Positions 1 through 14,665 of a stretch of 34,435 bases of DNA are shown here, piece after piece. This DNA comes from an uncultured Alphaproteobacteria bacterium (GTDB lineage: Bacteria > Pseudomonadota > Alphaproteobacteria > HIMB59), in the NCBI GenBank assembly GCA_902542505.1, contig CACBUI010000006.1:1-34435 (forward strand). The letters run 5' to 3'. The notes under the pieces were generated by a model. It was not told the origin of the DNA and ran no database searches. It saw nothing but the letters and a program-made list of their open reading frames with translations. How positions within the stretch are numbered: position 1 is the stretch's first letter; each line of letters opens with the position of its first letter. A program made the position numbers and the translations under genes.

Positions 1-1
1 G

Positions 2-991
2 ATGGACACGTCAGGTTCTTTTGGTGGATTGGGGATCGAAATCACAACAGATAAAGGGTTCATAAAAGTGGTTTCTCCAATTGACGATACCCCTGCCTAT
101 AAAGCTGGAATTTTAGCTGGAGATTACATAACGCATTTAGATGGCACATCAGTAGTTGATATGACTTTAAAAGAAGCAATTGATATTATGAAAGGTGAAC
201 CAGGAACCACTATAACTTTAACAATTTTTAGATCTGCCGAAGATCCATTCGATGTCGATATTAAAAGAGATATAATTAAAGTTGCATCTGTTAAACATCG
301 TCTAATAAACGATGTAGGATACATAAGAATAATTCAATTTAATGAGCAAACAACAACAGGATTAAAAAAAAGTATAAAAGAGCTTGAAGACAGTAATGAT
401 GCTCCAATTGGTTATGTTCTGGATTTAAGAAATAATCCAGGGGGGTTATTAAATGAGTCTGTATCAGTTACAGATATGTTCCTTGATAAAGGAGAAATAG
501 TTTCAATCAGAGGAAGAGAAAAGAAAGATGTTCAAGTTTACTCTGCTAAAAAAGGAGATCTAATCAATGGAAAACCATTGATTATATTAATCAATGAGGG
601 TTCTGCTTCGGCATCTGAAATTGTTGCTGGTGCATTACAAGATCATGATAGAGCAGTAATTATGGGTATAAAGTCATTTGGAAAAGGTTCTGTGCAAACC
701 ATTATACCTATTGACAGCGGTGCAATCAGACTCACCATCGCAAAGTATTACACACCAAGTGGGGATTCAATACAAGCAGTTGGTATTGAGCCGGATGTTG
801 TTGTGCCAAGAGCCGAACTAAATGTGATTGATAATAACTTTACGTTTAGAGAGTCAGATTATCGAGAAGCTTTAGATAATGAGACAAATGAAGAAAGTGA
901 GGAGGAAGAGTCAACTGATGATATTCTTGAGAGAGATTATCAGCTATCTCGTGCCATTGATGCAGTCAAAACCATAGCTGTATTAAATTAA
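2..991 (+). CDS. ctpA: S41 family carboxy-terminal processing protease, 5' end probably outside the window
   Basis: PDZ plus S41 core (GYVLDLRNNPGGLL, NEGSASASEIVAGALQDH, GKGSVQT). The ATG at 2 aligns inside the usual N-terminal region (…GEFGGLGIE…), so it is likely internal. Confidence 0.9.
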   Translation: MDTSGSFGGLGIEITTDKGFIKVVSPIDDTPAYKAGILAGDYITHLDGTSVVDMTLKEAIDIMKGEPGTTITLTIFRSAEDPFDVDIKRDIIKVASVKHRLINDVGYIRIIQFNEQTTTGLKKSIKELEDSNDAPIGYVLDLRNNPGGLLNESVSVTDMFLDKGEIVSIRGREKKDVQVYSAKKGDLINGKPLIILINEGSASASEIVAGALQDHDRAVIMGIKSFGKGSVQTIIPIDSGAIRLTIAKYYTPSGDSIQAVGIEPDVVVPRAELNVIDNNFTFRESDYREALDNETNEESEEEESTDDILERDYQLSRAIDAVKTIAVLN

Positions 992-1464
992 TGAAAATAA
1001 ACCCCAAAGATTATCGACCAAATGTCGGTATGATGATTATTAATCAAAATAAAGAAATATTTGTTGGAAAAAGAATAGACCACCCTTCAGAATTTTGGCA
1101 AATGCCACAAGGTGGTATTGATCCAAAAGAAAAATCTGAAGTGGCAGCTCTAAGAGAAATGGAGGAAGAGGTTGGTATAAAAAAAAATAAAGTTAAATTA
1201 ATCTCACAGAGCAAAGACTGGTATTACTATTCTTTACCTAAAGACTTATCAAAAACTCTTTGGAAAGGTAAATACAAAGGTCAGCGTCAAAAATGGTTCT
1301 TGTATGAATTTAAAGGTAGTGAGAAAGATATAAATATTGAAACATCTCACCCTGAATTTTCTGATTATAAATGGGTTAAACCAGATTTTTTGGTTCCCAA
1401 CATAGTGCCTTTTAAAAAAGCAATTTACGAAAAATTATTAAAAGAATTTAAAGACTATTTATAA
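991..1464 (+). CDS. rppH: RNA pyrophosphohydrolase, Nudix family
   Basis: YRPNVGMMIIN…FWQMPQGGIDPKE…AALREMEEEVGI Nudix box; adjacent to ctpA. Confidence 0.93.
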   Translation: MKINPKDYRPNVGMMIINQNKEIFVGKRIDHPSEFWQMPQGGIDPKEKSEVAALREMEEEVGIKKNKVKLISQSKDWYYYSLPKDLSKTLWKGKYKGQRQKWFLYEFKGSEKDINIETSHPEFSDYKWVKPDFLVPNIVPFKKAIYEKLLKEFKDYL

Positions 1465-1820
1465 GGCGGATTATTTACCACTTGTTCAAACGTACCCAGA
1501 GCAGTTTCATTACCCTCTAGTTCTTGATAGGTTTTAGATTGTTGGTAGTTAGAGCTATTAACATCAGACAATGGCTCTATTTGATCAACTAAGACCTCAC
1601 AAACCTTTTCTTTTAGCATAACCAAACCACCTGACACAAAGAAACTCTCATCGACTTTGTTTGAAGACATAATTGCCATTTGACCAGGTCGCAAAGAACT
1701 GATGAACGGAGAATGATTAGGCATTGCAGCAAAATCACCCTCTGCTCCTGGCAAAACTGCCATTTCAACTTCTTTTTCAAAAATCACTTTTTGAGGGGAT
1801 ACGACCTTCAAATTAATCAT
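1455..1820 (-). CDS. atpC: F1 ATP synthase epsilon subunit
   Basis: VVSPQKVIFEKEVEMAVLPGAEGDFAAMPNHSPFISSLRPG; follows atpD. Confidence 0.95.
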   Translation of the reverse strand: MINLKVVSPQKVIFEKEVEMAVLPGAEGDFAAMPNHSPFISSLRPGQMAIMSSNKVDESFFVSGGLVMLKEKVCEVLVDQIEPLSDVNSSNYQQSKTYQELEGNETALGTFEQVVNNPPYK

Positions 1821-1822
1821 AA

Positions 1823-6217
<4,395 letters not shown>

Positions 6218-6282
6218 TTTGTTCAGTTAACCACAATTTTTTATCACATCACTAGGCTTACCGGCATCATACAAATGACGCA

Positions 6283-8355
6283 TCAAGCAATTGATAGTGG
6301 ATCAATATCAATATTTATAAAACGCCTGTATTTAGGGGCTATTTTTGACATTAAGATGCCTATTTTTTTTCTCAAAGCTTTATATGTCCTCTCTTTAAAA
6401 TAAAAATTCTCATGAAAGTGCCTCATTTTATAAGGAATCAATGAAGGAACAGGTCCTAAAATATCAAGTCTACTCTCTTTGGATATATCAAGAATTTCTT
6501 GGCAAGCCTCTCTTATTGCTAAGACATTAGGGTGGATTAATTGAATTTGAACAATTTTGTAAAATGGAGGTAGATTGTTATCTTCTCTTCTTTGAAGTTC
6601 TAATTTTATAAATTGATCTCTACTTTGGTTCTTAAGAGAATTGTAAATCGAATGCTTAGGATTGTAGGTTTGAATTAATACTTTACCCCTGTTGCCCTCT
6701 CTTCCAGATCTTCCTGCTACTTGTTGCAAAAGTTGGTATGTTTTTTCCATAGCTCTGAAATCAGGACTATACAGACTTGAGTCTGCATCAATAATATTAA
6801 CTAATTTTAAATTTGGAAAATGAAAAGACTTACCAATTATTTGAGAGCCAATTAACAGACTAGTCCTTAAATTAAAAATATTTTCAATGATCTCTTTTTT
6901 ATTTTTTTTTGATTTTAATGTGTCACTAGAAAATAATTGATTTGAATATCCAGGAAAAAGACGAGTAACCTCCTCTTGAAGTCTTTCTAACCCTATACCA
7001 ATCGATATAAATTTTTCAGATGAACACATCTTACATATTTGGTTAGGCTCAAAATAATTTGAACAATGGTGACAAATGAGTCTATCAATTTTTTTATGAT
7101 AAACTAAATTTACTGCACAATTTTGACACTGTATTGGTGTATGACAACTTACACATATTTTGGATGGAGCATAACCGCGTCTATTAAGAAAAAATAAAAC
7201 TTGTCCTTTTTGTTTTAAGATCTTATTTGTTTCATCAAATACTTGTTTTGATATCCAAGCCCTAGAGCTAGGTTTTGATTGGTTCATGTCAACAATTTCA
7301 ACTGATGGTAATTGAGTTTTATGAAATTGATTGGAAAGATGATGAATATGAAATTTTCTCTGATTAGAATTATGAAGGCTCTCTAATGATGGGGATGCAC
7401 TTATTAAAAGACATAAAGCCTTTGAACATTTTGCTTTATATATGGCCATATCTCTTGCTTGATATTTTGGGCCGTCTTCTTGTTTATAAGATGAGTCGTG
7501 CTCTTCATCGCATATAATTAATTTTAAATTCTTGAAAGGAAGTAAAACTGATGACCTTGCTCCAACTAAAACGCATGGTTCGCCCGATAAAAGAGATCTG
7601 ATTATTCTAGCTTTTTGAATTTTTGATTGTTTGGAGTGCCAAATAAAGGGCCTACAACCAAAATATTTAAAAAATCTTCTAGACCATTCTTCAGTAAGAG
7701 CTATCTCTGGTAAAAGTATTAAAGATTGATTTCCTTTGACTAAATTTGATTCAACAGCTTTTAAATACAACTCTGTTTTACCCGAACCTGTAACACCATC
7801 TATAAGGTGAACTTGAAAATCATTATTTTTATTTATTTGAAGTGATTTAAAAATATTTTCTTGATCAGGGTTTAAAGAAATATTTTGCGCCATTCCATCA
7901 AAAATAAAACTGTCTGTAGTTTGAGAAATTTTTTTTTCTTCTAAAAATTTCTGCCAATCTTTTTTTGATAGGTTGTATTTATCAATGAGATTTTTTTGAG
8001 TTTCATAAATTTTATTTTCAAAAAGATAATAATTTTTTAATTTTGTATTAGGAAATTGTTGTATTGCCATCTTCAAAACCATACCTAAATCTATGAAGCA
8101 ATGTATTGACACATACTTGTAAAAATCAATGTTATCTGTGCAAACAGTAAATTGATAATAATTACTAATTGAAAGTACTTTTTTTAGATCGAATTTTAAA
8201 TCTTTAATGTTTGTTTGAGATATAATAACTCCTGCTGATTTTCTTTTTCTTAAAGGTATTTCAACAATGGAGCCTACCTCGACAGAATGTGAGTATTTAT
8301 AAGTCAGGCTATCGTTTATTTGCCCTATTGGCATAACTTGGTAGTAATAATCCAT
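6283..8355 (-). CDS. priA: Primosomal replication helicase PriA
   Basis: Walker A DGVTGSGKTELYL, DEEHDSSYKQEDGPKYQARDMA, zinc-binding Cys pairs, QVAGRSGREGNRGKVLIQT. Confidence 0.96.
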   Translation of the reverse strand: MDYYYQVMPIGQINDSLTYKYSHSVEVGSIVEIPLRKRKSAGVIISQTNIKDLKFDLKKVLSISNYYQFTVCTDNIDFYKYVSIHCFIDLGMVLKMAIQQFPNTKLKNYYLFENKIYETQKNLIDKYNLSKKDWQKFLEEKKISQTTDSFIFDGMAQNISLNPDQENIFKSLQINKNNDFQVHLIDGVTGSGKTELYLKAVESNLVKGNQSLILLPEIALTEEWSRRFFKYFGCRPFIWHSKQSKIQKARIIRSLLSGEPCVLVGARSSVLLPFKNLKLIICDEEHDSSYKQEDGPKYQARDMAIYKAKCSKALCLLISASPSLESLHNSNQRKFHIHHLSNQFHKTQLPSVEIVDMNQSKPSSRAWISKQVFDETNKILKQKGQVLFFLNRRGYAPSKICVSCHTPIQCQNCAVNLVYHKKIDRLICHHCSNYFEPNQICKMCSSEKFISIGIGLERLQEEVTRLFPGYSNQLFSSDTLKSKKNKKEIIENIFNLRTSLLIGSQIIGKSFHFPNLKLVNIIDADSSLYSPDFRAMEKTYQLLQQVAGRSGREGNRGKVLIQTYNPKHSIYNSLKNQSRDQFIKLELQRREDNNLPPFYKIVQIQLIHPNVLAIREACQEILDISKESRLDILGPVPSLIPYKMRHFHENFYFKERTYKALRKKIGILMSKIAPKYRRFINIDIDPLSIA

Positions 8356-8389
8356 TTTAAATTTTGATTCTAATTTATAATATAATGTA

Positions 8390-9370
8390 ATGAATTTTAT
8401 TGAACTGTTAGAACAGTTAAAAATAGATAAATCCTCAATACAAGACTTTGATAAATGGGCTACTTATTTAAAAGACATAAAAGGCCACTCGGAAAACACA
8501 TATAGATCTTACTGCTTTGATGTATGTGATTTTTTAATTTTCTTTAAATTCTATAATGGAAATTCAGTATCTTTATCAAATTTAAAAGATTTAAATTTGC
8601 AGACATTTAGGGCTTGGTTGGCAGATCTCAGTGAGAATAGAAAATATAAAAATATTTATAAAAAACCATTGTCAGCAAGATCAAGGAGAAGAGCGATTAG
8701 TTCTATTAAAAATTTTTTTAAGTATTCATCTCTAAATAATGATTTATATAAAGTTGCTTATAGCGAGGTTCAATTATTAAAAAATCCAAAAATTCCAAGA
8801 TCCCTTCCTAAACCTATTGCAGAGGGAGATATTGAGCTTTTAATTGAAGAATTAAAAAAAATATCAAAAAAAAGCTGGGTTCAAAAAAGAAATATAGCTT
8901 TGCTTTATCTTTTGTACGGATGTGGGCTACGAATAAATGAGGCGCTATCTATTACTAAAAGCCATTTAATTGATAAAAGTTCTCTTACAATCTTGGGCAA
9001 AGGTAATAAAGAAAGATTAGTGCCAGTTCTTGATATTGTAGCTAACTCATTAGAAAATTATCTAAAAGAAATACCATATGATTTGCCAAGCGATGTTTCG
9101 ATATTTGTTGGAGATAGAGGTAATCCACTTAAAGCCTCATCTTTCCAAAGAGATTTGAAGAATGCCAGAGTAAATTTGGGGCTACCAAAAACAGCAACAC
9201 CTCACTCATTAAGACATAGTTTTGCAACTCACCTATTAAAAAATGGCGGAGATTTAAGAATAATTCAAGAATTACTAGGACATAGTTCGTTATCTACAAC
9301 TCAAATATACACTGAAGTAGATGATATAAGTTTAGAAAAAACTTATAAAGAAAAAAACCCTAGTAAGTAA
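8390..9370 (+). CDS. xerC: Tyrosine site-specific recombinase, XerC/XerD type
   Basis: Catalytic motifs YGCGLRINEAL, TPHSLRHSFATHLL, LGHSSLSTTQIYT; adjacent to priA. XerC versus XerD not certain. Confidence 0.87.
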   Translation: MNFIELLEQLKIDKSSIQDFDKWATYLKDIKGHSENTYRSYCFDVCDFLIFFKFYNGNSVSLSNLKDLNLQTFRAWLADLSENRKYKNIYKKPLSARSRRRAISSIKNFFKYSSLNNDLYKVAYSEVQLLKNPKIPRSLPKPIAEGDIELLIEELKKISKKSWVQKRNIALLYLLYGCGLRINEALSITKSHLIDKSSLTILGKGNKERLVPVLDIVANSLENYLKEIPYDLPSDVSIFVGDRGNPLKASSFQRDLKNARVNLGLPKTATPHSLRHSFATHLLKNGGDLRIIQELLGHSSLSTTQIYTEVDDISLEKTYKEKNPSK

Positions 9371-9372
9371 AT

Positions 9373-10137
9373 TTAGATTTTACCTCTAACTATAAAATGA
9401 GGATTGATTATATCTTTCTTTGAATATTTTAACCTATTACCTTTTAGGTCTTTTACAGTACCACCTGCTCCCTCTACAACCGCTTGTGCTGCTGCAGTGT
9501 CCCATTCAGAAGTAGGTCCCAGCCTAGGATATAAATCTGCCAAACCCTCTGCTATCATACAAAACTTTAAAGAACTACCGGCTTGTAGAGTGTCAAAATT
9601 ATTAAACTGAGATAAATAAGTTTTAGTCTCATTATTGAGATGACTTCTGCTAGTAACAATCTTTAATTTATCGGATGGTGATTGCACAGAAATAGATTTG
9701 ATATTGTCATTTAATAACTTGTATGAACCTTTGTTAAGACCCCCAAAAAATAATGTCTTATCTTTTGGAATGTAAACAAACCCTTGGGTGGGATAATTGT
9801 TGTTAATCAAAGCAATATTAATTGTAAATTCACCATTCTTATTGATAAATTCTTTAGTACCATCCAAAGGATCAACTAACCAGTATTTTGGCTCATCAGT
9901 ATACTTTTGCTCACCCTCCTCTGAAATTATGGGGTAAGCTGAAATAGATGATAATAAATCAGAAATGTGTACATGTGATGCTAAATCTGCTTCTGTTAAT
10001 GGACTTTTATCGTCTTTTAATTCAATACTTTGATCATAGTTGTCATAAATATTAAGAATTTTTTGGGAACATAGCTCGAGATTTTCACTGATTTCATTGA
10101 AAAACTCAAATTGTCGTATTATGTTATTATTTGTCAT
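9373..10137 (-). CDS. cysQ: 3'(2'),5'-bisphosphate nucleotidase CysQ, inositol monophosphatase fold
   Basis: SPLTEADLASH, ISEEGE, WLVDPLDGTKEFINKNGEFTINIAL, TSEWDTAAAQAVVEGAGG. Confidence 0.92.
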   Translation of the reverse strand: MTNNNIIRQFEFFNEISENLELCSQKILNIYDNYDQSIELKDDKSPLTEADLASHVHISDLLSSISAYPIISEEGEQKYTDEPKYWLVDPLDGTKEFINKNGEFTINIALINNNYPTQGFVYIPKDKTLFFGGLNKGSYKLLNDNIKSISVQSPSDKLKIVTSRSHLNNETKTYLSQFNNFDTLQAGSSLKFCMIAEGLADLYPRLGPTSEWDTAAAQAVVEGAGGTVKDLKGNRLKYSKKDIINPHFIVRGKI

Positions 10138-10219
10138 TTTTTTAAAATTTTACTTTTTTTTATATACATTTAGATTATTTTTTGTATTTTTCCAATAATA
10201 CGACAAATGGTCAATTATA

Positions 10220-11692
10220 ATGAATCATACTTTATTTTTTAAAATTAACCCATCAATAAAATTTCCTGCTTGGGATAGCGATAGTCATTATAAATTCCTT
10301 TTTAGTAAAAATTTATTTAAAACAAAAAGATCGTATGAAAGGTGGTTGGAAAAAATATCAATTTTTCCAGAGAATTTAAATATAGAAAGCTTTTTAAACA
10401 TACATGTAGGCAATATAAACAAATTAATTTATGAAGATTCCATAAAAAAATTTGAAAAACAAAGATCACTTATTTTGTTCATTCAATACGTTGAGGTAAA
10501 TAATAATAAATTTTTATTTGCAAATGATAGACGTAATGGAAGACTATGGGTCAAAGTTAAATCAAATAAAATAAAAGATATTTCTGAGAGTTTAAAATAT
10601 TTCTCGAAATTAAGAAAAAAAAATATTATTATTTTTCCTGACGCTTATCTTCTTAAAATTTTTCTAGATCAAAAAATTGATGAAAATCAAATTAAAAATA
10701 AATCAAAACTCACAATTCATTTTCCTGAGTATTTATTTTATATAAATAATCTCAAAATTAATGATACGAAACTACTCAATAAATTTAATTTGCCTCCAAA
10801 CAGTTATCTTTCAGATCTAGAAGCGGAAAGTATTCATATTATCAGAGAAGTAGTTAGTGAAACAAAAAATCCTGTCATGCTTTACTCAATAGGAAAAGAT
10901 AGTTCAGTGATGTTAAAGCTTGCTCAAAAAGCTTTTTACCCTAGTCTTCCCCCATTTCCTCTACTACATGTTGATACTCGATGGAAGTTCCGAGAAATGT
11001 ATTTATTTAGAAATTGGGTAGAAAAAAATAGTGGTATGGAGTTAATAACACATATTAATCCTGATGGTATTAAATCAAATATTAATCCCTTTGATCATGG
11101 CTCTGCTCTCCACACTGATATAATGAAAACTCAGAGTCTAAAACAAGCCTTGGACAAGTATAAATACGATGCTGCTTTTGGTGGAGCAAGAAGAGATGAA
11201 GAGAAATCAAGAGCTAAAGAAAGGGTTATTTCATTCCGAAACCCCTCTCATCAATGGGATCCCAAAAATCAGCGTCCAGAGCTTTGGTCTTTATATAACT
11301 CTAAAGTCAATAAGGGTGAAAGCACAAGGGTTTTTCCATTATCTAATTGGACAGAATTAGATATTTGGCAATATATATACCAAGAACAAATACCAATAGT
11401 TCCCTTATATTTTGCAAAAGTTAGACCTGTAGTAGTGAGAGATGGAATGATTATTATGGTAGATGATGATCGATTTAATATTCAATCTAACGAAAAAATT
11501 GAATTAAAAAGAATTAGGTTCAGAACACTTGGTTGTTATCCCTTAACTGGTGCTATTGAATCAAATGCAAATTCACTTGAAGACATTGTTCTTGAACTTC
11601 TTCAATCCAAAACATCTGAAAGACAAGGAAGAGCTATCGATACAGATTCAAGTAGCTCTATGGAAATCAAAAAAATTGATGGTTATTTTTAA
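10220..11692 (+). CDS. cysD: Sulfate adenylyltransferase subunit 2 (CysD) with an unrecognised ~190-aa N-terminal extension
   Basis: CysD region from about aa 195: [12 protein letters not shown]…[24 protein letters not shown]…[12 protein letters not shown]…[20 protein letters not shown]. The N-terminal part matches no family I recognise. Confidence 0.9.
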   Translation: MNHTLFFKINPSIKFPAWDSDSHYKFLFSKNLFKTKRSYERWLEKISIFPENLNIESFLNIHVGNINKLIYEDSIKKFEKQRSLILFIQYVEVNNNKFLFANDRRNGRLWVKVKSNKIKDISESLKYFSKLRKKNIIIFPDAYLLKIFLDQKIDENQIKNKSKLTIHFPEYLFYINNLKINDTKLLNKFNLPPNSYLSDLEAESIHIIREVVSETKNPVMLYSIGKDSSVMLKLAQKAFYPSLPPFPLLHVDTRWKFREMYLFRNWVEKNSGMELITHINPDGIKSNINPFDHGSALHTDIMKTQSLKQALDKYKYDAAFGGARRDEEKSRAKERVISFRNPSHQWDPKNQRPELWSLYNSKVNKGESTRVFPLSNWTELDIWQYIYQEQIPIVPLYFAKVRPVVVRDGMIIMVDDDRFNIQSNEKIELKRIRFRTLGCYPLTGAIESNANSLEDIVLELLQSKTSERQGRAIDTDSSSSMEIKKIDGYF

Positions 11693-13558
11693 ATGTATAA
11701 AGCCGGTACAATTAGCAGATACTTAAAAAGTCAAGCTTCCCTTAATCTATTAAGGTTTATCACTTGTGGATCTGTTGATGATGGTAAAAGTACATTAATT
11801 GGTAGGATGCTTTATGAATCTCAAATGATATTTGATGATCAAGTTGCTTCCTTAAAAAACGACTCAAAAAAATATGGAACACAAGGTGAGAATATAGATT
11901 TTGCATTACTGGTCGATGGTTTATCAGCTGAGAGAGAACAAGGTATTACTATAGATGTTGCATATCGATTTTTTTCAAGTAGCAAAAGAAAGTTTATTGT
12001 AGCAGATACACCAGGTCACGAGCAATATACTAGAAACATGGCGACTGGGGCCTCAACAGCTGAGTTAGCTATTTTACTTGTTGATGCCCGTAATGGCATA
12101 CTTACACAAACTAAGAGACATTCTTTTATTGTATCTCTTCTAGGAATTAAAAATATTATCTTGGCAATTAATAAAATGGATTTAGTTAACTATGATAAAA
12201 ATATTTATAAAAAAATAAGCTCAGATTACAAATTATTCTCAAAAAAATTAAATTTTGAAAATATTCAAAGTATTCCTATATCAGCACTTAATGGAGATAA
12301 TATTCACAAAAAATCTAAATACATGAAATGGTACAATGATAAAACCCTATTTGACTATTTAGAAACTACTAAAACTAAAATACAAAGCTCTGACAGTTTT
12401 GTGTTACCTGTTCAAAGTGTCAATAGACCTAATTTAAATTTCAGAGGATATTCAGGAACCATCGCTGAGGGAAAAATTAGAAAGGGTGATGAGTTAATTT
12501 CTCTTCCGTCAAATCAAAAAGTAAAAGTAAAAGATATTTTTGTAGGCGAAAGATCCATTAAAACTGCTAATTTAAAGCAAAGTATTACACTTACCATAGA
12601 CAAAGAGATAGATACCTCTAGGGGCGATATACTATGCTCAAAAAACTCCGCAGTTGATATGGCTGACCAATTTAACGTTAATGTTATTTGGATGTCAGAG
12701 GATAAGGGTTTTACTGGAAGAACTTATTTAGCGAAAATTCATAATATCTCAACCAGCATTAAAATTATGAACATAAAAAAAATATATGATGTAAATACGC
12801 TAGAATTCACTGCTGGAAATGAGCTACAACTTAATGATGTTGCAGAAATTTCTATCTCATTTAATAAAACTGTTCCCTTTTCGACTTTTAAAGAAAATAA
12901 AATTTTGGGATCTTTAATAATTATTGATCCAATTAATAATCAAACTATTGGAATGGGAATGATAAACTTTTCTCTTCGTAGATCACAAAATATTCAACTT
13001 CAAAACTTAACCATCAATAAGAATTTAAGAGAGAAGATGAATGGTCATAAAGGTCAAGTGCTGTGGATGACTGGCATCTCAGGATCAGGAAAATCCACTA
13101 TAGCTAATGAACTAGAAAAAATATTATATTCTCAAGGTAAAAAAACATACATTCTTGATGGAGACAATATCCGACACGGATTAAATAAAGATTTAGGTTT
13201 TACAGACAAAGATAGAGTTGAAAATATAAGACGAGTTGCAGAGGTGGCAAAACTTATGTGTGACGCTGGTCTAATTGTGATCACTGCTTTTATATCACCA
13301 TTTAGATTAGAAAGAGAAATGGCTAGATCACTTTTTGAAAAAAATGAATTTAAAGAAATATATATTTCAACTCCTTTAAAAGTAGCTGAAAAAAGAGATC
13401 CAAAGGGTTTATATAAAAAGGCAAGACAGGGTAAAATACCAAACTTCACAGGGATAGACAGTATCTATGAAAAACCTACAAACCCTGACTTAGAAATTGA
13501 TACCTCTAAAGATTCTTTAAGTAAGGCTGTAAAAAAAATATTGAATATTATTACTTAA
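11693..13558 (+). CDS. cysNC: Bifunctional sulfate adenylyltransferase subunit 1 / adenylylsulfate kinase (CysN-CysC fusion)
   Basis: GTPase motifs [41 protein letters not shown]-terminal APS kinase [17 protein letters not shown]…[16 protein letters not shown]. Confidence 0.96.
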   Translation: MYKAGTISRYLKSQASLNLLRFITCGSVDDGKSTLIGRMLYESQMIFDDQVASLKNDSKKYGTQGENIDFALLVDGLSAEREQGITIDVAYRFFSSSKRKFIVADTPGHEQYTRNMATGASTAELAILLVDARNGILTQTKRHSFIVSLLGIKNIILAINKMDLVNYDKNIYKKISSDYKLFSKKLNFENIQSIPISALNGDNIHKKSKYMKWYNDKTLFDYLETTKTKIQSSDSFVLPVQSVNRPNLNFRGYSGTIAEGKIRKGDELISLPSNQKVKVKDIFVGERSIKTANLKQSITLTIDKEIDTSRGDILCSKNSAVDMADQFNVNVIWMSEDKGFTGRTYLAKIHNISTSIKIMNIKKIYDVNTLEFTAGNELQLNDVAEISISFNKTVPFSTFKENKILGSLIIIDPINNQTIGMGMINFSLRRSQNIQLQNLTINKNLREKMNGHKGQVLWMTGISGSGKSTIANELEKILYSQGKKTYILDGDNIRHGLNKDLGFTDKDRVENIRRVAEVAKLMCDAGLIVITAFISPFRLEREMARSLFEKNEFKEIYISTPLKVAEKRDPKGLYKKARQGKIPNFTGIDSIYEKPTNPDLEIDTSKDSLSKAVKKILNIIT

Positions 13559-13991
13559 GTCGAATTTCCAATTGTTGAAATTTAGTCATATCAAAAACTA
13601 TGTTTTCAAAAACAACATCTTCAAAATTTAAATTAGGATTTAATGAAAACCCGAATGGTTCAAGAGGTTGACCTTTAAAATCTCTTGAAAATTTTCCATT
13701 TCCATCAGTATCTTGAAAGGCAAACAGGCCTATATTAATATGTGGGAAAGCTTTTAAATTAATATTATTAAATTTGTTTATATCCTGTTCTACAACAATA
13801 AAAAGAGGTGCGGAATTTTCCTCGAAATAATATTTCCTATCATACCCCAGAATGTGAATTGGGCTTGAAGCATCAACAAAACCTGTGATTTTTGCTGTGA
13901 GATGATCTGAATATGAAGTTTTTATTACAAAAAAAGCCTGAAAAATCAGGAAATAAATGATCAATTTAATATTAGCCAGATAGCTGTGCAT
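13551..13991 (-). CDS. DUF2141-like secreted protein
   Basis: Signal-like hydrophobic N-terminus; [33 protein letters not shown]…FEDVVFE resembles DUF2141. Confidence 0.7.
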   Translation of the reverse strand: MHSYLANIKLIIYFLIFQAFFVIKTSYSDHLTAKITGFVDASSPIHILGYDRKYYFEENSAPLFIVVEQDINKFNNINLKAFPHINIGLFAFQDTDGNGKFSRDFKGQPLEPFGFSLNPNLNFEDVVFENIVFDMTKFQQLEIRLK

Positions 13992-14201
13992 AACTTTTGA
14001 AAGATTAATGTATTTTCACAAAAGTTGTACAAACAATTTGATTGGATTTAAAACAAAAGAACAAACTATAAAAAAAACTTGAAAAACATGGTTTTTTTTT
14101 TAATTAATTTGGAATGTCATATCATCATTCAACCAATAAACTACATGCATAATGAATAACTGTGGATAACTCTGTTTAAAAGTATTAATTTATCCTTAGT
14201 T

Positions 14202-14492
14202 ATGAAAAAAGGATACATCATTGTGAGAGTTTCAATTCACAATAATGAATTATTTCAAAAATATCCTCCCTTATCAACTGAAGTGATGAAAAAATATGGG
14301 GGTAAATACATAATTAGAGGTGGAAAAACTGATGTTTTAGAGGGGGAGTGGCCTGTAGACAGAACTACCGTTGTAGAATTTGAAAGCTTTGAAAGTGCTA
14401 AAAAATGTTATGAGTCTGTTGAATACTCAGAGGCTATGAAAATTAGGCAAAATAGTACAAAAAGTGACCTCATATTAATAGAGGGATATTAA
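14202..14492 (+). CDS. DUF1330 family protein
   Basis: GYIIVRVSIHN…YGGKYIIRGGKTDVLEGEWPVDRTTVVEFESFESAKKCYES. Confidence 0.85.
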   Translation: MKKGYIIVRVSIHNNELFQKYPPLSTEVMKKYGGKYIIRGGKTDVLEGEWPVDRTTVVEFESFESAKKCYESVEYSEAMKIRQNSTKSDLILIEGY

Positions 14493-14665
14493 TTCTTTTT
14501 AAAAAATTGATCGGCTAATTTGAGTTTGTCTTTTTTCTTTTTCAGTAAAATCTCAAGACTTTTAATTTCTAATTTATGACTGTCAATCATTTCCTCAATT
14601 TCTTCAACACTCAAGTCGTCTAAGTCAATTGGTTTTGTTTTTTTAGGCTCTTCTTCATCAAACAT
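14489..14665 (-). CDS. DUF1192 family small protein; start at 14665 preferred over 14713
   Basis: MFDEEEPKKTKPIDLDDLSVEEIEEMIDSHKLEIKSLEILLKKKKDKLKLADQFFKKN has DUF1192 character. The ATG at 14665 overlaps the upstream PhyH stop by 8 bp. Confidence 0.75.
   Translation of the reverse strand: MFDEEEPKKTKPIDLDDLSVEEIEEMIDSHKLEIKSLEILLKKKKDKLKLADQFFKKN

Noticed and set aside
7375-7400. PriA motif SASPSLES instead of the usual SATPSLES
   Set aside because: Conservative substitution in an otherwise intact helicase; not enough to claim altered function.
13132-13449. 105-aa ORF antisense to the CysC domain
   Set aside because: Antisense to conserved APS kinase; no recognisable domain.
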